Made by a program: the position numbers and the translations under genes. Positions 1-6,533 of a DNA stretch of 13,399 nucleotides are shown here, in pieces. Origin of the DNA: Tieghemiomyces parasiticus (taxonomy: Eukaryota > Kickxellomycota > Dimargaritomycetes > Dimargaritales > Dimargaritaceae); assembly GCA_027575765.1 (NCBI GenBank), contig JANBPT010001149.1:1-13399 (forward strand). Direction: 5' to 3'. Positions within the stretch are counted from its first letter, which is position 1. Each line of letters begins with the position of its first letter. The notes beneath the pieces are model-generated. The model was not told the origin of the DNA. It saw only the letters and a program-made list of their open reading frames with translations, and did not search any database.

Positions 1-76
1 GACCAACACGAAGACTGCCCGTCAGATCAAGCAGATGCGCGCCTACCCTACTCGCGTCTTCGCTGTCAAGGCCTAA
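1..76 (+). CDS. RPL35: 60S ribosomal protein L35 (uL29), C-terminal fragment
   Basis: Only the last 24 codons and a TAA stop (74-76) lie in the window; the reading frame starts at base 2. The peptide ends RAYPTRVFAVKA. Eukaryotic uL29 proteins share this ending (human L35 ends YPLRKYAVKA, yeast L35 ends FPQRKYAIKA), which is the basis for the name. uL29 is a component of the large ribosomal subunit near the polypeptide exit tunnel. The gene is transcribed towards RPL31, so two large-subunit ribosomal protein genes are convergent here. An AATAAA poly(A) signal follows about 60 bases after the stop. Because the visible part is short, the name rests on the C-terminal signature alone, but that signature is distinctive. 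Confidence 0.88.
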   Translation, partial: TNTKTARQIKQMRAYPTRVFAVKA

Positions 77-138
77 ATGTGTCAATTACTAAACAATTAT
101 TGGCTCTCTGCAGTCTGGGGCTCTCATGTCCAGTGCTG

Positions 139-144
139 AATAAA
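139..144 (+). terminator. AATAAA poly(A) signal of RPL35
   Basis: A canonical AATAAA hexamer lies 63 bases downstream of the RPL35 stop, a normal distance for a ribosomal protein gene 3'UTR. The hexamer is seen directly; its use is inferred from position. Confidence 0.6.
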
Positions 145-1142
145 AATCGGAGTGTGTACCACTTTTAACGTTCTAACTTGTACTGCAACTTACTGCTTAG
201 GTAAGGCAAGGTTACCCTGGCGCAGGGATTTCGGGGGTCAACCGGGTATGGAATAATAATCGTAGTGGCGACAATTGACTTGATCGAGTGGCGGCGCTGG
301 AACTGAAAAATCTTCCTTTCTGGGCACTGGTAGCCGTTCCATGGTCGTGACATCTTTCCTGCAGTCAATGAAACGAGAGAACCAGTACTGCAAGGATCAA
401 CTGGCTGACGGTTTTCAACGCTCAACATGGTAGACTGGCGCAGTCTCTATGGTAGCTTTTGTGGCAGCATGGTGGTTAGTTGCTAGATGTCGAAGTCTAA
501 TGTTGGTTTGGGGGCCCTTAATATGTTCAACCTTTAATTGATATGGGGCGCGCAGGGTTTATGAAGTGATTACCCAACAGATTAAAGTGCAAATGCGGGG
601 CCAGTCGTTAAAGGCATATCACTGCCTATCTTGTGTACACCAATAGACGCTGTCCTGGCTCGAAGTTAGGTAAGGCTGGGACAATAGCACAGACTGAACC
701 ATAGCGATATCAGCCTTGACCTGAGCAGTAAGAGATTGGCTGCTCTACAACTGGGGAAAAGCCAGCCGTAAGTAGAGCAATAAGTCCGTGAGCAAGCTGT
801 GACGACGTCAATACTCTCCACCATTATTGAATTGTATTGCATCTCGTCACATCAACACAATCAAAGACGCTGTTGACTAATGTCACGGTGCAGCCAGTAA
901 CTATACACGGTCAGGGTCTAGCCTTCCAACATCGGTTCGTACTTAGAGATTCAACGATCAACTAGTCACACACCCCCAAGCAATCAGATGCACAAGTCAC
1001 GACGAACTTGTTTTATTAGCGGTACAGGGGACAGGGGGGTAGAGGAAACCCCGCACGCGATGCGGTGAACGCCATCCGTATTGGGACCGGTGGTGCCCTG
1101 TCTGACGACTGCTATCGAGCGGTTAGAGCCCGTTAAAATCAT

Positions 1143-1148
1143 TTTATT
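1143..1148 (-). terminator. AATAAA poly(A) signal of RPL31
   Basis: On the minus strand AATAAA lies about 71 bases downstream of the RPL31 stop. The C-rich tract at 1149-1188 sits between the stop and this signal, so it would be transcribed into the RPL31 3'UTR. A second AATAAA occurs further on at 1012-1017 and could be an alternative site. Confidence 0.55.
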
Positions 1149-1188
1149 GGGCAGGTTGCGGGGTTGTGGGGGGGTTTGTGGGGGGGGG
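1149..1188 (+). repeat. Clustered G-runs (G-quadruplex-type tract)
   Basis: Four runs of G of 3, 4, 7 and 9 bases start at 1149, 1160, 1168 and 1180, separated by loops of at most eight bases. This matches the usual pattern for an intramolecular G-quadruplex on the plus strand. On the RPL31 sense strand the same bases are C-runs within the 3'UTR. The runs are seen directly; folding is an inference. Confidence 0.6.
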
Positions 1189-1218
1189 TTGCGTGCGCGG
1201 ATTGTAAAAGAGTGGCAT

Positions 1219-1581
1219 CTAATCCTCGTCGACCGTCTCGGTGTTCAGACCCTTGAACGAAGCGACGGGCACGTAGGTGACGTAGGTGTAAAGACGGCTG
1301 CCGCCCTCCTCATCCTCGTCACGCTTGCGGGCGAGACGGACGCGCACGCGGTGGGGGACGGACCGGATACCCAGGCTCCACAGGTGCTTGTTAAGAGCGG
1401 GGTCGATGCGCACGTCCTTGGTTCCCATCTCCTTGCGGGCAAAGTCCTGCACAACCTTGATGGACTTGGGGGCACGCTTCTTGAAGGTAGTGCCAAACAC
1501 GCGACGGTGCATGTGGATGGTGTACTCGCGGGTAATCACCTCCGAGAGCACGGAGCGCTGCTTCTTGTGGTCCTTGGCCAT
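1219..1581 (-). CDS. RPL31: 60S ribosomal protein L31 (eL31), complete
   Basis: A single exon of 120 codons with a TAG stop at 1221-1219. The protein contains the family signatures [13 protein letters not shown] near residue 15, [10 protein letters not shown] near 33, [16 protein letters not shown] near 50-65, [14 protein letters not shown] near 79-92 and [10 protein letters not shown] near 97-106, and ends VDED, like the VDEN end of human L31. Its length matches the family (about 113-125 residues). eL31 is a eukaryote/archaea-specific protein of the large subunit, located near the exit tunnel where nascent-chain factors dock. The start at 1581 gives [10 protein letters not shown], a normal short basic N-terminus with no missing conserved part. 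It is transcribed towards RPL35. A TACTAAC branch-point-like site upstream suggests an intron in the 5'UTR. Confidence 0.97.
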   Translation of the reverse strand: MAKDHKKQRSVLSEVITREYTIHMHRRVFGTTFKKRAPKSIKVVQDFARKEMGTKDVRIDPALNKHLWSLGIRSVPHRVRVRLARKRDEDEEGGSRLYTYVTYVPVASFKGLNTETVDED

Positions 1582-1642
1582 TGTAAGTAGTTATTTACTA
1601 AGGGAGGGGGAAGGAAGGTTTCCTTTGTAGCGCTTTTACTAC

Positions 1643-1710
1643 CTGAGAGACGGGACAGGTGGACGGCGGAGGTTGGGAGGGAGGTAATAGGCAGGTAACA
1701 AGAGTTAGTA
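1643..1710 (-). promoter_or_regulatory. Possible 3' end of an RPL31 5'UTR intron (branch point to acceptor)
   Basis: On the minus strand a perfect TACTAAC (1710-1704), the consensus fungal branch point, is followed by a pyrimidine-rich stretch and a CTCTCAG acceptor ending at 1643. This is about 60 bases upstream of the RPL31 ATG. Introns in or near the 5'UTR are common in ribosomal protein genes. No single donor stands out: the clearest GTGAGT upstream is at 2175-2170, which would give an intron of roughly 530 bases. The motifs are seen; the intron is inferred. Confidence 0.35.
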
Positions 1711-1824
1711 CGACGCCCAATGCCGAGCGTTGTCATGAGTGCTGGGTCTGGACTCGTAGCCTCTAAGCAGGGGCGCATTATGGAATCCAGGCGGTGCTGC
1801 CAGTCTCGCAGGATGCCGTTAGGT

Positions 1825-2307
1825 TCACGCGATCCCTCCAGTCTGACAAAGAAAAACTTTATCGGATGCAGTCCCGCGCCACATCAGTCCCCCGTCCGTC
1901 CAACCAAGGCCCTCCATTCGGTCATCATAGAGATCGGGGACACAGTTTCCACAATGGTACGAACCCCTCCCAATGACGATGGAACTTCGGGTGGCATAGG
2001 TTCGACCGTCTGGATCATTAAGGTGCTGTGATCATCCAGAGGGTCGTCGTACGGTCTGATGGATGGATGGATGGATCCGGGGTGGGTCGATGGATAGGCG
2101 GTGCCGCGTGGCGATGGGATGGACGAGCTGGGGGAGGACGCGAACCCTTCGGATGATGCCGAAACGTTCACTCACCTCAAAAATGGGGCCTTGTAAATTG
2201 TACAGGAAGTGAAAAGAGGGAGTACGCAGTGGCTCGCTAGTGATAATTGTTTTAACGCCAGTCTCGCCTAACTTTGAGATTGTAGCTATGGCGGTTTTAA
2301 AGCCCAT
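1825..2307 (-). CDS. Candidate small two-exon reading frame, unrecognised
   Basis: An ATG at 2307 opens a 44-codon frame (MGFKTAIATISKLGE at the start, NLQGPIFE at the end) that runs directly into GTGAGT at 2175-2170. Joining to an acceptor CACAG at 2026 keeps phase 0 and leaves 66 codons (starting HLNDPDGRTY, containing a CGNC motif) to a TGA at 1827-1825. The implied intron is 150 bases, the same size class as the introns of neighbouring genes. Against it: there is no clear CTAAC branch point, base composition is more AT-rich than the sure exons, another frame is also open over the second part, and I recognise no family. The first exon could instead belong to a leader of the RPL31 transcript. 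Treat as tentative. Confidence 0.2.
2058..2076. repeat. GATG tetranucleotide microsatellite
   Basis: Four full GATG units and a partial fifth occur in tandem, followed shortly by two further GATGG-like elements. It is a simple sequence repeat in noncoding or intronic DNA, and a likely length polymorphism. Confidence 0.85.
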
Positions 2308-2458
2308 CGAGCTTTGACAGTGGTTTCTGAGTGGGCGTGCTTGAAAGGCTTAACCCGGTGGGTCGACCTTACGGTGTGGGGAGAAATTGCAATGGATGGG
2401 AGGGCCTCTGGTTGACCTGTAGGATCCGTTCAGCGGGGGACACGGCTCTTCACTTATT

Positions 2459-2470
2459 TATCACGTGATA
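2459..2470. promoter_or_regulatory. Perfect 12-bp palindrome with CACGTG core
   Basis: TATCACGTGATA reads the same on both strands. Its core TCACGTGA is the site preferred by Cbf1-type basic helix-loop-helix factors in fungi, some of which act at ribosomal protein and metabolic gene promoters. It lies about 600 bases upstream of the coiled-coil gene and about 880 bases upstream of RPL31, so the target is uncertain. The palindrome is seen directly; the factor is inferred. Confidence 0.4.
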
Positions 2471-3065
2471 CATACTATCGGGTCGATGTCTGTTGGCTGG
2501 CTCGCTCCCCCCTGCCTAACCTCTGTTCGCATTCCAATGAACCTGCCTTCACCTTGTACTTTATAGTAGTGGGTACCTCAATATCCCCTTTATAGCCGAA
2601 CCAGTTGGGTTCCAACGTGACTCTTACGGTATAGGTGGTTAGCGCCCTGGTAGGATGGCTGCAAAGAAGTTGGTGGCCAGTTTTATAGTTATACCCTTCC
2701 TTGTATGGCGGGTTTAACTTATCTGGGCCAAAGCTGTGTCGGAGTTGATAGTTCAGGAACCGACCCAACCCGCTCCCCGAGCCCACTATTGACCATGCTT
2801 TATTGGCGAAACGCCGCCCAGGGTTGTTTACTTTAACCCTGTCCATCGTGAGACTTCTGTACCCTGGACGCCGTGCTAACGGCTCCTGGCCTCTATTATT
2901 TATTTATAAACCCATACCTGCATTCTATTCTACTAAACATCCCAACCGGACCCTACCTGCCAGTTCCGGCTTTAATGTCGATTGTGCCTTCGAACCTTGA
3001 ACATCCCTTCCCGGTCCTGACTTGTACTGCCACGCATTCGGCCCATTTTACAACCCTATTCGACG

Positions 3066-6000
3066 ATGGCCATGGCACAGGACTCATCGACCACCTCGGT
3101 GCTGCTTGAAGAATGCCAGCGGTACCAGGCCCAGGTTCTCGACTTGCAGCGCCAGCTCGAGGAGGACCGCATCAGCCGCCAGGAGGAAGAGGCCCGCGCC
3201 CAACACGAGACCGATGAGCTCCACTTCGTTAACCAACAGTGGAAGGCCAAGTATACCGCCCTCCTCGTGCAGACCGACGAGCAGCGCCGGTTACTCCAAA
3301 TCCGCATCGAAACGGCCCTTCAGAACCGTGCTGCACCCAAGGCGGCCGTGCTTAACCTCCCGTCGGCGATCCAAACGGTGGAGAGTGAACTCCCTTCAGC
3401 ATTGACCGCGCTCGCCCAAGGGGACCATCAACATTATATACCGTCGCGGGACTGGGCTGAACTCGATCATGCCCGGGTCGAACGAATCGACCAGGCACTG
3501 CAGGATAGTGAGGCCCGAAACCGTGAGCTCAAGAAGGAGGTGAGTACCTAGCCTTTGATCGTGTCTCATGTAACTCCACCAGCGGTCCTCGAGGCTCTAA
3601 TTGGGCCGCTTGCCCTTTCCCTTCGCGTGCCATCCTAACGACCCATTACAACTGTTGACCCTGCCTCGTCACCAGCTCGCACTTAAAGATTCCGCTGTTG
3701 CCCAACGCGACGCCCTGATTGCACAACTGCAGACACAATTAGGCCAATGGTTGTTGGCCCCCGAGAATAAGCGTAGCGTCGAGAGCCGCCACCAGGCCTT
3801 CGAAGACCAGTTCATGTACCTTCAGCAGCGCAATATCCAACTCGAGGAGAATCTCACTACGGTCCAGCAGGAACTACAGACCGCCCAAACAAACCTCCAA
3901 TCAGTTGAGCAACAGGCCTCGCAGGACCTGGCTGATCTTGAGGACCGTAATACGGCGATGTACGATAAGCTTGTGCACCTGCAGAACCTCATTGGGCAGC
4001 TCGAGGACGTTCGTCTGCCTGAGACAATGGATACCCCCCAGGCCCCCGAGCCGCAGGCAGAATCAACATCACCCATCCAACCGGAGACTGCGCCTGCCCC
4101 GACGTTGGGCGACTCTCAACTCCTCCAGCAGCTGTCCCAGCAGTTGGGCGAGGCCATCCAGGACCGAGACAATCTGCGCAACCTCTACGGGCAGGTGGTC
4201 CGCGAGCTCCAGGCCCTGCGACGCCAAATCCGGGCCAACCAAACGGGCAGCCCGGGTCTGTCGCCCAGTGCGCCCCCGGCCATCCCGCGTGCCACCACTT
4301 TCCATTCAACTCAGCCAGTAAGTTTGACCGGGAGAGTGGGATATGTCCTAGCTTATATATATAGCTGAATTAGGTGGGGACATGTTTTCCGCTGGCATGT
4401 GCACTAAGCGGTACCTACTCACACGTTATCACTTTATACTAATATCCTTATATCGCGTATGCAGGAAGCTAAGGCCCCGTCAAACGGCCCCACACATGAC
4501 CTCCAGGTATTGCGAACCGATCTTGAGAACGTAAGTGCACGTGCTAACTTAAAGCTGACATTATACTTCTGTAGCGCCCTCTAGCTTTAAGTAGTGCCCC
4601 ATTTAGCCGATGACTGATCTTACACACTATTTTGGCCATTGCTTTCGTCGGGTTTTCCAGCTACTGAGATACGCACGTACCCTGGCGGATCCCTCGGCCG
4701 ACCATGCTACTAGTGCCTTCTGCCTCGCACCCGAGACCCGCGCGGTCGCCGACGAGCTACAACGAGTTGGGCAGTCAGTAGCGGCGCCGGACGCGCCATC
4801 ATCGGCACCCACGACGGCCGAGTTAGAGCGCCTTCGAGGCGAACTGGCCAGCCTCAACAAGCAATACGAGACGCAGCTCCGAGACAAACACCGGTTGGAG
4901 AAAGCCTATTTGGAACTTGACGCCCGGCTGCGCGCCTCCCAAGCACAGCTTCGCCAGGTAGGTATTTTGAGCATGGAATAGTTGGACTCTCTCGGCAATG
5001 GTTTCCCTCGAATCTACTATCCTTCGCCTGCGAGCAGACTATTAACATGCTACGGCCCATTTGGCCATAACCTTGCGGCTCGTGTAACGCTTCCTTTTCG
5101 TCAATATATAGGTCGAGACCGACGCAAACACTGCGCGAACTCAACCCGCCGAAGCGTCAGCGACTCCGCCGCCGCCTTCTGACGAGGGCCGCAAGCTGGC
5201 CGGCGATTTCGAAGAGCTACTGGAGAAATACCACCAGCTCACCCGCGAGCATGAGAAACTCGATGTGGGACTCAAAGTGGCTATCCAGGATGTAGATCGG
5301 CTCCAGTAAGTCATTTCCGATCCAATTGGCCCGTGTCGGTTAATCGGGTAGCTCTTTCCTCCCCAGAAGCGTTGCGCTACGGCGACCCCAGTGTCGCAGC
5401 ACACTAACCGATGCCATATATATGATTTGTTTGGTCGCGCCTCTTTGCACCCACCTGTTAGAGCGGCCCTTACTGCGTGTGAGAGTCAGCGCGACTCGCT
5501 GCGGGAGTACAATGACCAATTGACCGCCGAGAATCGCCAGTACAACCGGGACCTGGCCACGCTACGCGAACAACATAAGCGTAAGTGGTGTCATTCTTGC
5601 ACGACTCCGCTGCAAGTGACACGCACATTTACTGCCTTGTAGCGCCAGAAAAAAAACCATACATTTAACAACTGCAGCCTGTCGTACATTCGATAACTCC
5701 TAACTTTCAGACACGCTGGCCAGTCTGGCCACCTTTACAACACTCAGCGAACAGTTTAAGGTAAGTACGAACTCCGCCTCCCTCCCTCGTCATCCCCCTA
5801 CTCCTTGGCCATGTCTTGGCTGCGTTATGAAAATGTATGTCTCCTGTCTATTGCAGCCGCATTAACCTATGTTTCACCACCTATCTCCCCCTCCCCGCCT
5901 TCTTATCAGGCGGACCGCGTTGGCCTCACTCGCGAACTGGGTGCCTTGCACGACCTACTGAAGGCCACCGAGCTGTCTAAGGCCGAGTACAAGAAACATG

Positions 6001-6285
6001 TTGCCACGCTCTCTCAGAACCTCGAACAACTGCGTCTCTCGCTGCGGCAGTCTGAAGTCGAAAAAGAGAGCCTGGCCGTTCAGCTTCGAGTTAAAGTGAG
6101 TACAATAGGGATACGATAGCCCTCCCCCGGGGGACCCGATGGCTTGTCACCGTGCAGGCCCTTCTCTAATCTAACGATCTGAACTTTACCCCCCTTCCCA
6201 CCTTCAAAACCCCGGTCGGTATCACCTGGCACAGATCCATCAACTCCAACGCCAGCAGCAGCTGCCGGCTTCGTACGCAGGCTAA
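3066..6285 (+). CDS. Orphan coiled-coil protein, nine exons, 692 residues
   Basis: Nine exons join with agreeing phases: 3066-3539, 3676-4317, 4465-4530, 4661-4957, 5112-5305, 5462-5580, 5711-5760, 5910-6095 and 6235-6285 (stop TAA). They give 2079 bases. The ATG at 3066 has A at -3, and an in-frame TGA at 3018 with no ATG between fixes the start unless a 5' intron exists; ATG 3072 is an alternative. Heptad-like, Gln/Glu/Leu-rich helical stretches cover about residues 10-85, 125-265, 310-350, 445-493 and 517-675. Pro/Ala/Ser/Thr-rich linkers separate them, notably near 270-308, 350-395 and 430-445. There is no signal peptide, membrane segment or catalytic motif, and the C-terminus (QLPASYAG) is not a GRIP or other end I know. 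The pattern resembles scaffold, tether or cytoskeletal adaptor proteins, but I do not recognise the family. The exon 4 acceptor is the least certain: 4660 is preferred, and an AG at 4574 leads to a stop. Confidence 0.82.
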
Positions 6286-6533
6286 ATACTGGTGAACCGC
6301 TGATCATCCCCAACATATAGTGTATAATAACTTGCTAAACAGCTTTTTATTGAAATTGTGGTAGGCGAGTTTTACACAAAATTTGACCACTGATCATATA
6401 AATATACGACGGCAGACATCCCAAGACTCCGCTGACCAAGGCTAACCGAACAAAGTAAGGATTTAGCATGGATAATATGAAAGAAGGGACACTTACACCT
6501 ACTTGGTTGGAAACCCGTCGCCAAGCGGTGAAA
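6286..6533. other. Tail-to-tail spacer between coiled-coil gene and XRN1
   Basis: Only 248 bases separate two convergent stop codons. The part nearest the coiled-coil gene is AT-rich (TATAGTGTATAATAAC near 6317-6332) and may serve its 3' end formation. The XRN1 poly(A) signal also lies in this left part, so the two 3'UTRs probably overlap or abut. No other gene is seen. Confidence 0.6.
6346..6351 (-). terminator. AATAAA poly(A) signal candidate of XRN1
   Basis: On the minus strand AATAAA occurs about 185 bases after the XRN1 stop. It is only about 60 bases from the stop codon of the oppositely transcribed coiled-coil gene, so cleavage at the usual distance would place the XRN1 mRNA end within a few dozen bases of that stop. 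Confidence 0.5.

Larger units (their letters stand above)
77..1218. other. Convergent intergenic spacer between RPL35 and RPL31
   Basis: About 1.1 kb separates the two ribosomal protein stops. It holds the RPL35 3'UTR at its left end and the RPL31 3'UTR, with a long C-rich tract on the transcript strand, at its right end. Reading frames in between are short, have no recognisable motif and lack the GC-rich codon bias of the neighbouring genes. I looked for tRNA A and B boxes on both strands and found no convincing pair. The middle part (about 200-1000) shows nothing I can name. Confidence 0.6.
1582..3065. other. Divergent intergenic region between RPL31 and the coiled-coil gene
   Basis: About 1.5 kb lies between the RPL31 start and the coiled-coil gene start, so promoters for both must lie here. 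The part next to RPL31 is pyrimidine-rich on the minus strand, typical of fungal ribosomal protein gene leaders. The region also holds a possible small two-exon reading frame (1825-2307, minus), a GATG microsatellite and a CACGTG palindrome. A 123-codon minus-strand open frame at 2475-2846 has no recognisable domain and lacks the local codon bias; I do not call it a gene. An in-frame TGA at 3018-3020 bounds the coiled-coil gene's start on its 5' side. Confidence 0.6.

Noticed and set aside
165..428. An 87-codon minus-strand open frame in the RPL35/RPL31 spacer
   Set aside because: Low-complexity-free but motif-free, not flanked by splice sites that extend it, and without the local GC-rich codon use.
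1245..1630. Open frames overlapping RPL31 in other frames and strands
   Set aside because: They are shadows of the RPL31 coding sequence, which is fully explained by the eL31 match.
1991..2003. GGTTCGACC resembling a tRNA B box
   Set aside because: No A box at a proper distance and no cloverleaf can be drawn around it.
2475..2846. A 123-codon minus-strand open frame starting MDRVKVNNPG
   Set aside because: No recognisable domain, no splice partner, AT-richer composition than the sure exons, and no codon bias like the neighbours; open frames of this length occur by chance here. Conservation in relatives would change this.
4531..4574. A 44-base alternative intron in the coiled-coil gene (GTAAGT, GCTAAC, TGTAG)
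   Set aside because: The sites are good, but splicing here runs into an in-frame TGA at 4611; the acceptor at 4660 keeps the frame open. It might be a minor nonproductive isoform.
5306..6157. Upstream AG decoys followed by in-frame stops in several introns
   Set aside because: At first it looked like a designed pattern of poison acceptors, but most lie before the branch point, where AGs are normally ignored, and TAA in branch-point motifs produces the stops by chance.
6462..6476. GATTTAGCATGGA resembling the conserved core of U6 snRNA
   Set aside because: The match is limited to about ten bases with an inserted T; the flanking U6 sequence is absent.
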